A DNA stretch of 64,000 nt from Niallia nealsonii (GTDB taxonomy: Bacteria; Bacillota; Bacilli; Bacillales; Cytobacillaceae), in NCBI RefSeq assembly GCF_002835805.1, contig NZ_PISE01000013.1:47946-111945 (forward strand), in the 5' to 3' direction. Under the pieces are notes generated by a model. The model saw only the letters and a program-made list of their open reading frames with translations, was not told the origin of the DNA and did not search any database. The translations under genes were made by a program, and so were the position numbers. How positions within the stretch are numbered: position 1 is the first letter of the stretch; every line of letters starts with the position of its first letter. Below, piece by piece: positions 1 through 6,575 of this stretch.

Positions 1-1
1 A

Positions 2-2182
2 TCCTTTCGCAAAGAAATGCCTCAGACAAAACAGGGGATTATTACTTACCTATCTAGTGATTTGTTTAAAGGAATCGGCGTTAAAACAGCAGAAAGCATT
101 GTGGACACCCTTGGAGAAAATTCGATATCACGGATTTTAAGCAAGCCATCATTGCTTGAAACAGTGCCCAAACTCCCTCCAGACAAAGCTAAATCTGTAT
201 ATGACACATTAATGAAGCACCAAGGGCTGGAACAAGCGATGATTGCACTAAATGAATATGGGTTTGGTCCACAGCTTTCGATGAAAATATACCAAACCTA
301 TAAAGAAACGACTTTGGATATTATTCAAAATAATCCATATCAATTAGTAGAAGATGTAGAAGGAATTGGTTTTGGAAGAGCCGATGATTTAGGATCACAG
401 TTAGGTTTGACAGGTAATCACCCAGATCGATTAAAGGCAGGCTGCTTTTATATTTTAGAATTAGCCAGTCAGCAAGCAGGCCATGTTTATTTAGATCTAC
501 AGGTTTTGCTTGAGAAAGTGAAAGATCTTTTAGAAGAAAATAAGAAAGAAGAAATTGAGTTTTCAAGCATTGCAGAGCAGATTATTCAATTAGAAGAAGA
601 AGGGAAAATAATCGGAGAAGAGAAAAAGGTTTATCTCCCTTCTCTCTATTTTTCCGAAAAAGGACTTGTTCGCAATATTAAACGAATCCTTGATCAAACA
701 GAATATAAAGACCAATTTCCTGAATCGGAATTTTTATTAGCATTAGGAGATTTAGAGGATCGTCTTGGTGTACAATACGCTCCATCGCAAAAAGAAGCGA
801 TTCAAACAGCTTTAATGTCGCCGATGCTGATGTTAACAGGGGGTCCTGGTACAGGGAAAACAACGGTAATTAAAGGGATCGTGGAGCTTTATGGAGAGTT
901 GCATGGATGTTCATTAGATTCAAGCATGTATAAAAAAGAAGAAGTATTCCCATTTGTACTGGCTGCGCCAACTGGTCGAGCAGCAAAAAGAATGACAGAA
1001 TCGACAGGGCTTCCTGCTGTGACTATTCACCGTTTATTAGGGTGGAATGGTTCCGGTGGATTTGACCGTGATGAAGATAATCCTCTTTCTGGGAAAATTT
1101 TAATTGTAGATGAAACTTCTATGGTAGATATTTGGCTTGCTCATCAATTATTTAAGGCAGTGCCAGAGCATATGCAAGTAATCCTTGTAGGCGATGAAGA
1201 CCAGTTGCCGTCTGTTGGTCCAGGACAAGTGCTAAAAGATCTGCTTGCCTCTGAATGCATTCCAACAGTAAGATTAACTGATATTTACCGTCAGGCAGAA
1301 GGGTCTTCCATTATTGAACTTGCCCATGAAATCAAAAAGGGGGGCTTGCCTGAAAATCTTACTATGCAGCAAAATGACCGCTCTTTTATTAAATGCACAC
1401 AAGGACAAATTGGAGAAGCAATCAAAAAGGTAGTTTTAAATGCGAAGAAAAAAGGATATGCACCAATGGATATCCAAGTGCTCGCACCTATGTACCGTGG
1501 ACCTGCGGGAATTGATCGGATGAATGTTATTTTGCAAGAAATATTAAATCCAAACTCAGAGGGCAGAAGAAAAGAATTAAAGTTTGGCGAGGTTGTATAC
1601 CGAATTGGCGATAAAGTACTGCAGCTTGTTAATCAGCCAGAAAACCATGTATATAATGGGGATATGGGAGAGATTGTCTCTATCTTTTATGCAAAAGAAA
1701 ATACAGAAAAGCAAGATATGATTGTTGTTTCTTTTGATGGAATCGAAACGACTTATACGAGACAAGATTTGCATCAGATCACCCATGCTTTTTGCTGTTC
1801 TGTCCATAAATCACAAGGAAGCGAGTTTCCAATTGTTATTATGCCGATTGTAAAAAGCTATTACCGTATGTTGAGAAGAAATTTAATTTACACGGGAATT
1901 ACAAGAAGCAAGCAATTTTTAATTTTACTTGGTGAAGTGGAAGCAATGGAGATTGGCGTAAAGCGCAATGATGAATTGTTAAGGCAAACGACATTGCAAG
2001 AGAAATTAAAAGAAATATTATCTGATTCTGAAGGTCCCCCAGTAGAAATTAAAATGGAGGAAGCAGAAGAGGAAGAGATTTCTTTATTATACACCGATCG
2101 AATGAATGAAATAGATCCATTAATCGGCATGGAAAACGTTACACCGTATGACTTTATGGAAAAGGATGGAGATTATCCTTGA
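2..2182 (+). CDS. recD2: RecD2 ATP-dependent DNA helicase, 5'-truncated by the window edge
   Basis: Superfamily 1B 5'-to-3' helicase used in DNA repair and replication-fork maintenance. The frame is open to the window edge and reads through the first ATG (base 17). B. subtilis RecD2 has about 75 more N-terminal residues, so ATG 17 is internal and the start lies upstream. Visible are a helix-hairpin-helix (GIGVKTAESIV) near bases 75-107, a second HhH-like region (VEGIGFGRADDLG), Walker A GGPGTGKTT near 840-865, a DExx-type Walker B (IVDETSMVD) near 1105-1130, GDEDQLPSVGPGQ near 1190-1225, and a C-terminal SH3/UvrD-like part with HAFCCSVHKSQGSEF near 1785-1830. The acidic tail (EEAEEEEIS) is typical of a disordered end. 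No clear terminator follows. Family assignment is secure. Confidence 0.96.
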   Translation, partial: SFRKEMPQTKQGIITYLSSDLFKGIGVKTAESIVDTLGENSISRILSKPSLLETVPKLPPDKAKSVYDTLMKHQGLEQAMIALNEYGFGPQLSMKIYQTYKETTLDIIQNNPYQLVEDVEGIGFGRADDLGSQLGLTGNHPDRLKAGCFYILELASQQAGHVYLDLQVLLEKVKDLLEENKKEEIEFSSIAEQIIQLEEEGKIIGEEKKVYLPSLYFSEKGLVRNIKRILDQTEYKDQFPESEFLLALGDLEDRLGVQYAPSQKEAIQTALMSPMLMLTGGPGTGKTTVIKGIVELYGELHGCSLDSSMYKKEEVFPFVLAAPTGRAAKRMTESTGLPAVTIHRLLGWNGSGGFDRDEDNPLSGKILIVDETSMVDIWLAHQLFKAVPEHMQVILVGDEDQLPSVGPGQVLKDLLASECIPTVRLTDIYRQAEGSSIIELAHEIKKGGLPENLTMQQNDRSFIKCTQGQIGEAIKKVVLNAKKKGYAPMDIQVLAPMYRGPAGIDRMNVILQEILNPNSEGRRKELKFGEVVYRIGDKVLQLVNQPENHVYNGDMGEIVSIFYAKENTEKQDMIVVSFDGIETTYTRQDLHQITHAFCCSVHKSQGSEFPIVIMPIVKSYYRMLRRNLIYTGITRSKQFLILLGEVEAMEIGVKRNDELLRQTTLQEKLKEILSDSEGPPVEIKMEEAEEEEISLLYTDRMNEIDPLIGMENVTPYDFMEKDGDYP

Positions 2183-2286
2183 AACACTATGGGATTTTGA
2201 TATATCAACATTTGTCTTAAAGTTTAATTGGATTTATTTCTTGTGATTTTTTATCGAAAGTTAAAAAAACGTGACTTTTATGTGAC

Positions 2287-2332
2287 TTTAATTTTAAGTT
2301 AATTTCGTTTTTGAAATTAACTTAAAATTAAA
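2287..2332. repeat. Perfect 20-bp AT-rich inverted repeat
   Basis: Two 20-base arms (2287-2306 and 2313-2332) are exact reverse complements around the 6-base loop GTTTTT. Only two G/C bases occur per arm. No T-run follows, so it is not a textbook terminator. Two GTGACTTT copies lie just to the left. It sits 105 bases after recD2 in a decayed spacer. Confidence 0.85.
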
Positions 2333-2364
2333 CGTGAAATTAAAAAGTCGGGGTTGAAACATAA

Positions 2365-2436
2365 ATGTCAGTTATTGAAATTATTACTTCAATTAATGAA
2401 CGTAAAGATATAAAAAAGAATAGTACAAAAAACTAA
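2365..2436 (+). CDS. Possible 23-residue ORF
   Basis: ATG...TAA reading MSVIEIITSINERKDIKKNS and three more residues. It ends 2 bases before the next ORF starts. The purine-rich stretch GGGG at 2350-2353 is a weak ribosome site. I do not recognise it. It may be the 5' stub of a gene broken by frameshifts. Confidence 0.2.
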   Translation: MSVIEIITSINERKDIKKNSTKN

Positions 2437-2438
2437 AA

Positions 2439-2627
2439 ATGAGTGAACCAACATCCTCTCAAAAAATTCAAGAAGAAGATTACGTATGGGATAGCAAGGA
2501 AAGAAAATATCTCAAAAATCCCAATATGGTATTAAATGAAGTTGCGTTCACAATTGAAGATGATGAGAGTAAAGATGAAATGGATCATAAAAGCATCGAT
2601 GAAAGTAAATTGAAAAATCAAAAATGA
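2439..2627 (+). CDS. Unrecognised 62-residue acidic ORF
   Basis: The protein is very hydrophilic and charged (EDYVWDSKERKYLKNPN near the start, then IEDDESKDEMDHKSIDESK) with no membrane segment, signal peptide or cysteine. I do not recognise a family. It has no good Shine-Dalgarno site and sits between two even smaller ORFs. The three could be pieces of one decayed gene, or a small spore or phage-derived protein. Base composition is more AT-rich than the flanking housekeeping genes, as in the rest of the 2.2-4.3 kb patch. Confidence 0.35.
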   Translation: MSEPTSSQKIQEEDYVWDSKERKYLKNPNMVLNEVAFTIEDDESKDEMDHKSIDESKLKNQK

Positions 2628-2628
2628 A

Positions 2629-2715
2629 ATGAATTTAGAAATTGATGATTTAATCAATTCGATATGTGAAAAAAAGTTTGTGCCACCTACCAATCGCATT
2701 AGAAGCGATATATAA
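2629..2715 (+). CDS. Possible 28-residue ORF overlapping the previous stop
   Basis: ATG starts two bases after the TGA of the 62-residue ORF and reads MNLEIDDLINSICEKKFVPP, then ends in TAA. The close spacing suggests translational coupling or a frameshifted 3' part of the same ancestral gene. No family recognised. Confidence 0.2.
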   Translation: MNLEIDDLINSICEKKFVPPTNRIRSDI

Positions 2716-2895
2716 GGAATGCTTTCTAAAACGATTAAATGCAACTGCTTTGTACAGTTGTATAATATTATAAGTTTCATCACTTATAGAATATTCTCTA
2801 TACAGATTTAACTATAACCCAACTACACGTAATCCAGTTTATGTAAAAAATATACATTCACCTTAAATGTTATTTGATCAACTTAATTTACGATT

Positions 2896-2954
2896 AAAAA
2901 ACCTTTATAGCATACAAAAAGATATTTCCTCTGTTTTTCCGTATACTATAAAGG
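2896..2954 (-). terminator. Hairpin terminator of the exosporium-type gene
   Basis: Arms 2902-2915 and 2941-2954 pair at 13 of 14 positions (CCTTTATAG then ATAC). On the minus strand the stem is followed by TTTTTT. It lies 50 bases beyond the stop of the minus-strand gene at 3004-3432. Confidence 0.6.
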
Positions 2955-3003
2955 TAAATAGATCCTACTAACATACTTATATCAAAGACTAAAGTAGAAA
3001 AGA

Positions 3004-3432
3004 CTAAGGATTAGGTAGAATCTCAGCACCAGAGAACGTTACTGGTCCAATTACAGTAGCACTGCCAGTAACCACTCTAGCTTCCAAGTAATAAAGAACA
3101 TCTCCAGTAGTTTTAGGTAGGTCAATATGCTCGAATGTAGTGTTTTGATTAGCATCAGACCCTGCTTCTCCAGATTGTCTTGTAGTAAAGATGACTGTAC
3201 CAGTATTAGGGTTGTCCCTAAGAATTGCAAATTCTACTGTTGTTTCAGCAGCATTTGCTGCCCAACCAATAGTAGCTTCCAGTTGTACTTTGTTACTAGA
3301 GTTGTCGATAGTTACTGTTCTCGGACCATTTAATGAAGCGATTACACGAAAAGTTAGAAGCAACGGGATTGCAACAGTACCAGAAGTATTGCTGACAGGT
3401 GAAGTAGAATTAAACTCGTTTAGCAGACTCAT
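3004..3432 (-). CDS. Exosporium protein C-like spore-surface protein
   Basis: The open frame extends upstream, but the start chosen is the ATG at 3432, preceded by the strong site GGGGGGAG. This gives 142 residues beginning MSLLNEFNSTSP. The protein has no signal peptide, no cysteines and a beta-rich pattern (GPRTVTIDNSSNKVQLEATI, TVEFAILRDNPNTGTVIF, TFEHIDLPKTTGDVLYYLEA, VIGPVTFSGAEI). This resembles the trimeric beta-jelly-roll-like outer spore proteins called exosporium protein C in the B. cereus group, which decorate the mature spore. The assignment rests on recalled similarity. The gene is monocistronic with its own terminator and points against recD2 and alaS, which suggests an inserted accessory gene. 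A coat or phage-structural role is the main alternative. Confidence 0.6.
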   Translation of the reverse strand: MSLLNEFNSTSPVSNTSGTVAIPLLLTFRVIASLNGPRTVTIDNSSNKVQLEATIGWAANAAETTVEFAILRDNPNTGTVIFTTRQSGEAGSDANQNTTFEHIDLPKTTGDVLYYLEARVVTGSATVIGPVTFSGAEILPNP

Positions 3433-3690
3433 TTTTCTCCCCCCTTTCATACTATATAAAATGCAATTTGGAAGCATTTTGATTCGGACAAATAGTTTAT
3501 TATTTGTAATAAGTAAATAAAAATGATTCATTTTCATCATATTTTTTCAGCTATACTTATACTGATTCACGTTTTGATCAACAAAAAGAGAAGGTCCTCC
3601 CTTAATGGATAAACATCCTTTTGCTTATTTTTTCTGTTTACTTATAAACCTCATTAGTAGATTAACCTCTATCAATTAAATCAATTAAAC

Positions 3691-3890
3691 AAGACTGAAA
3701 CGGATCAAGAATTGTGGGTCGATATTCCCAATTATGAAGGTTTGTTTCTGATAAGTTCATTGGATAAAATAGTTTTGAGAATTGATTCAAGAAGATCATT
3801 ATAGAAGCGAGAGAATCAAAAAGTCATGGCTATGCGACTGTACAGCTTGTTAAAAGGGGAAAAAAACATTTAGAATTAGCGATTTTATGA
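3691..3890 (+). pseudogene. Decayed NUMOD4/HNH homing-endonuclease fragment
   Basis: Bases 3691-3804 translate to ELWVDIPNYEGLFLISSLDK and neighbours, then hit TAG at 3802. This matches the NUMOD4 signature (W-x-D-I-x-x-Y-E-G-L-y-x-I/V-S-x) of phage and intron HNH endonucleases. In another frame 3813-3890 gives GYATVQLVKRGKKHL, the matching 'GY..V.L.K.GK' strand that normally follows. A stop and a frameshift separate them, and no HNH motif remains downstream. It is a remnant of a mobile gene. Confidence 0.6.
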
Positions 3891-4402
3891 GGCTGATTTT
3901 CGATATAGAAGTAGAAGATCATAATAAACAAAAAGAAAAAGAGGAAAAGATAGGTGGAGAAGAATAGTGTTATTTACCAGATTATGAAGACATTTATGAA
4001 TTAGTTCGATGGGTAGAGTTTGTAGCGTAGATAAATGAAAAAGCTATAGTTTGTTTTGATTTGGCGATTGGCATATGTAGTTAGAAGGGTGGTTCTTATT
4101 TTGGGACAGCCCTTTTCGAGCGCCAATTGTTAATTATGGGAATGATTTCAGTGCATGTTTCTCTTTCGAAGACTTAAACTAATGATATCTTCAGCTTGGT
4201 TAAACTGAGTGGATATTCCAATCTTGCAAAAAAACTTTTCATTAAAAAAACATGCCGACTCCTAAAAAAGAATGGAAAGTGATGGTATATAATGGCAGGT
4301 ATTTGGAGAGGATGGAAATAATTAGGGTTCTTAATTGTTTTTATTTAAACGGACAAAAAAGTGCCTACCACATATAAAATGTTTAAATGGGGTGCATTCC
4401 AT
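3891..4402. other. Decayed spacer without a supportable gene
   Basis: All six frames are broken by stops. Short readable stretches (YLPDYEDIYELVRWVEF near 3970-4030) look like remnants but match nothing I recognise. No tRNA, terminator or promoter is convincing here. Confidence 0.5.
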
Positions 4403-4594
4403 ATGATGATCTGTCCAAACTGCCAAAGCAAAGATATTGGAAAAATCGGCATTAATCAATATTACTGTTGGAGCTGTTTTATTGAATTATCATTAGTAAA
4501 AGGGGTAATTCATACACATCAAGTTGAAGAGGATGGGAGCTTAAGTTCACTTGATGATTTATTTGAAGAAGATGATCGCCGTTTTATTCTTTAG
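4403..4594 (+). CDS. Small zinc-ribbon protein, YrzR-like
   Basis: The start chosen is ATG 4403 (or 4406), 8 bases after GGGGTG, although the frame is open further upstream. The 63-residue product begins with a zinc ribbon C-P-N-C...C-W-S-C (MMICPNCQSKDIGKIGINQ then YYCWSCFIEL) and ends in an acidic tail (SSLDDLFEEDDRR). The four cysteines should bind one zinc. Small proteins of this type sit between recD2 and alaS in Bacillus; I associate it with yrzR. Its function is unknown. Confidence 0.75.
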   Translation: MMICPNCQSKDIGKIGINQYYCWSCFIELSLVKGVIHTHQVEEDGSLSSLDDLFEEDDRRFIL

Positions 4595-4674
4595 GTAGTC
4601 TTCTGTTCATTTAGCTCAGAAAAAGTGAAAATTGCTTAAGCTTTCGTGAATAAATGATAGCGAGGTGCACTTAG

Positions 4675-4806
4675 ATGGGCAAAACATTAAATACTTTGCT
4701 AGTAGTTGGAGCTGGTGTTGCTGTATACAACTATATGCAAAAAAATCATATAATCAGCAATAAACAAATGAAGAAACTGCAAAAACGTGTGATGAAAGCG
4801 TTATAA
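4675..4806 (+). CDS. YrzQ-like (DUF3918) small protein
   Basis: A 43-residue ORF with ribosome site GAGGTG 8 bases before ATG. It begins MGKTLNTLLVVGAGVAVYNY, a short hydrophobic helix that may insert in the membrane, and ends with a basic segment (KQMKKLQKRVMKAL). This is the pattern of YrzQ/DUF3918 proteins found next to yrrI in Bacillus. A terminator follows at once. No function is established. It is below the usual 60-codon ORF cutoff. Confidence 0.75.
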   Translation: MGKTLNTLLVVGAGVAVYNYMQKNHIISNKQMKKLQKRVMKAL

Positions 4807-4816
4807 AGTGAAACTT

Positions 4817-4852
4817 CAATCAGTGAGGGTTTTCTTCATCCCCCACTGATTG
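4817..4852 (+). terminator. Hairpin after the YrzQ-like gene
   Basis: CAATCAGTGAGGG pairs with CCCCCACTGATTG across a short T-rich loop. Only a weak TTAGTT tail follows, so termination may be partial. Confidence 0.6.
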
Positions 4853-4877
4853 TTAGTTGAACCAATCAGGCTTTTAT

Positions 4878-5003
4878 GGGCTAGTTTGACCACCTGGATT
4901 TCTCGTTTTCTCTTACCATCCCTTAGGTGGGGATTTTACTGCCCGTTACTGCGTGATAAATTTTTAAAAAGTAGGATGCCGTTTTAGGTATTCCTACTTT
5001 TTG
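4878..5003 (+). promoter_or_regulatory. Structured leader and terminator-like hairpin before yrrI
   Basis: CCACCT (4890-4895) can pair with AGGTGG (4925-4930), and GGGC (4878-4881) with GCCC (4941-4944), giving a long interrupted stem. Then AAAAAGTAGGA (4966-4976) pairs exactly with TCCTACTTTTT (4992-5002), an intrinsic-terminator shape 47 bases before the yrrI start. It is either the terminator of the upstream unit or an attenuator for yrrI. No riboswitch class recognised. Confidence 0.4.
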
Positions 5004-5049
5004 CATAAATTCTCCTCGTTCTACTCAAAATATGGTAGGAGGGGATTAG

Positions 5050-6111
5050 ATGGATATTCAGATTAAATGGTATTATCGGTTAGGGTTTTCTCTATTAGTA
5101 TTTATTGTTCTTTTTATCTTTGTCAAACTATCTCCGATATGGCTGCCAGTTGTAAGTATACTGCTAAAAGTCATTTCTCCATTTATCATCGGTGCATTTA
5201 TTACGTATTTACTGCATCCTGTCATTGAATGGCTCCATGAAAAAGGATTGCACCGCGGTTTGGCCGTTGCTCTTATTTATATCTTATTTTTTGGCGGAAT
5301 TGGCTATGGATTTTATAAAGGTATTCCTGTGTTTATCGAACAGCTTGAAGAGTTGACAGAGAGTGCTCCAGAACTTTCTAATCAGTATCGGGATTGGATA
5401 CAATACATACAAGAAAAAACAAAGGAATGGCCTGAAAATATGCAAGAAAAGGTTGATAATGGCATTGAATCCTTTGAAGTGAAAATGGATGAGCTGTTAA
5501 CGAAAGTGATTAAAGGGGCTATGGGGATTGTCAATTCCGTTCTTATCATTATGCTTATCCCATTTATATCATTTTATATGTTAAAAGATATAAATGCTGT
5601 CAAAAAGGCAACAGCATTTATTACACCTGCTAAATGGAGGAATAGTGGCTCCTTATTTCTTAAAGATGTTAATTTATCTTTAGGCAGCTATATAAGAGGA
5701 CAATTATTGGTTTGTTTTATTATTGGTTTTATTTCGACCCTATTATTTTGGTTTTTTCATATGAAATATCCTCTTGTTTTAGGAATTATTATTGGCATTA
5801 CAAATGTCATTCCCTATTTTGGCCCAATAATTGGAGCGGTGCCGGCTGTTATTATTGCAAGCACGATATCTGTTAAAATGCTGCTGATTACGGCCATCAT
5901 CATCATTGTCTTGCAATTTTTAGAAGGGAATATTTTATCTCCCTTTATTGTAGGGAAAAGCATGCATATGCACCCATTATTTATTATGTTTGCTCTGCTC
6001 CTCGGAGGAGAAGTTGGTGGAATAATTGGCATGATTATTGCTGTTCCTGTTCTTTCTATATTGAGAGTAGCTCTTATTCATTTACGTAAGCATTTTGGAA
6101 AAAAGACATAG
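5050..6111 (+). CDS. yrrI: AI-2E family transporter-like membrane protein YrrI
   Basis: A 353-residue integral membrane protein of the AI-2E (PerM/TqsA-like) family. ATG follows GTAGGAGGGG. Two N-terminal membrane segments (about residues 10-60) come first. A soluble domain rich in charged residues (about 95-155: EELTESAPELSNQY, EWPENMQEKVDNGIE) follows. Then comes the conserved multi-helix core with IIGITNVIPYFGPIIGAVPA (about 240-260) and the end segment EVGGIIGMIIAVPVLSILR. Family members export small molecules or ions, but the substrate of YrrI is unknown and the autoinducer-2 label comes from TqsA. It lies upstream of alaS as in B. subtilis but is separated from it by a promoter and a T-box, so it is a separate unit. 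Confidence 0.9.
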   Translation: MDIQIKWYYRLGFSLLVFIVLFIFVKLSPIWLPVVSILLKVISPFIIGAFITYLLHPVIEWLHEKGLHRGLAVALIYILFFGGIGYGFYKGIPVFIEQLEELTESAPELSNQYRDWIQYIQEKTKEWPENMQEKVDNGIESFEVKMDELLTKVIKGAMGIVNSVLIIMLIPFISFYMLKDINAVKKATAFITPAKWRNSGSLFLKDVNLSLGSYIRGQLLVCFIIGFISTLLFWFFHMKYPLVLGIIIGITNVIPYFGPIIGAVPAVIIASTISVKMLLITAIIIIVLQFLEGNILSPFIVGKSMHMHPLFIMFALLLGGEVGGIIGMIIAVPVLSILRVALIHLRKHFGKKT

Positions 6112-6132
6112 ATGGTCTAACATGATACTATA

Positions 6133-6162
6133 TTGACAATACTGCATAATAATCAGTATAAT
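6133..6162 (+). promoter_or_regulatory. Sigma-A promoter of the alaS leader
   Basis: Perfect -35 TTGACA (6133-6138) and perfect -10 TATAAT (6157-6162) with an 18-base spacer. Transcription would start near 6169, just before the T-box. Confidence 0.85.
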
Positions 6163-6169
6163 GCGAAAT

Positions 6170-6428
6170 GTAGAATTAAATTTTGATAAAATGTTGATAG
6201 ATTAAAGTAGATTATAGTCCGCTTAATGCATAGGCATGGCAGAGAGGAATTTCCATAGGCTGCAAGGAATTCTAAGTGAGGGATAATCGAAAGCTAGTTC
6301 TTGAATGCAGCTAATCCCTGCCGTAGTTCCGCGTTAAGGAACTAATGAGAGATGGTAGATTTTTTACCGTAATCAGGGTGGTACCGAAAGCATACTTTCG
6401 TCCCTGTCCAGGGATGGAAGTTTTTTTT
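6170..6428 (+). promoter_or_regulatory. T-box riboswitch controlling alaS
   Basis: The leader carries the T-box core CAGGGTGGTACCG (6374-6386), which binds the uncharged tRNA acceptor end. A stem-II/III-like hairpin (AGTTCC...GGAACT near 6324-6342) and a 13-base-pair terminator (arms about 6394-6406 and 6409-6421) followed by eight T complete it. The T-box bases and the terminator 5' arm can pair alternatively to form the antiterminator. Two alanine triplets (GCA 6307, GCT 6310) are candidate specifier codons. It senses uncharged tRNA-Ala and allows alaS readthrough. The class is certain; the exact specifier position is inferred. Confidence 0.92.
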
Positions 6429-6575
6429 ATGCTGAAAAATATCATAATATATCAGAGTATAGTCAAAGTCAAAAATGAACACATTCAGGCGGATTAAAAA
6501 CGTTTGTCAACAGCCTGATGTATGCTTATTCTTTTATGGAAAAGTATACTTGTATACATATAAGGAGGTAGAATA

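Noticed and set aside
17..19. ATG at 17 as the start of recD2
   Set aside because: The frame is open upstream to the window edge, reads residues that fit RecD2, and the resulting protein would lack about 75 N-terminal residues. No ribosome site precedes it.
3191..3520. 109-codon plus-strand ORF opposite the exosporium-type gene
   Set aside because: Shadow of the minus-strand frame, which has the ribosome site, terminator and protein-like beta pattern.
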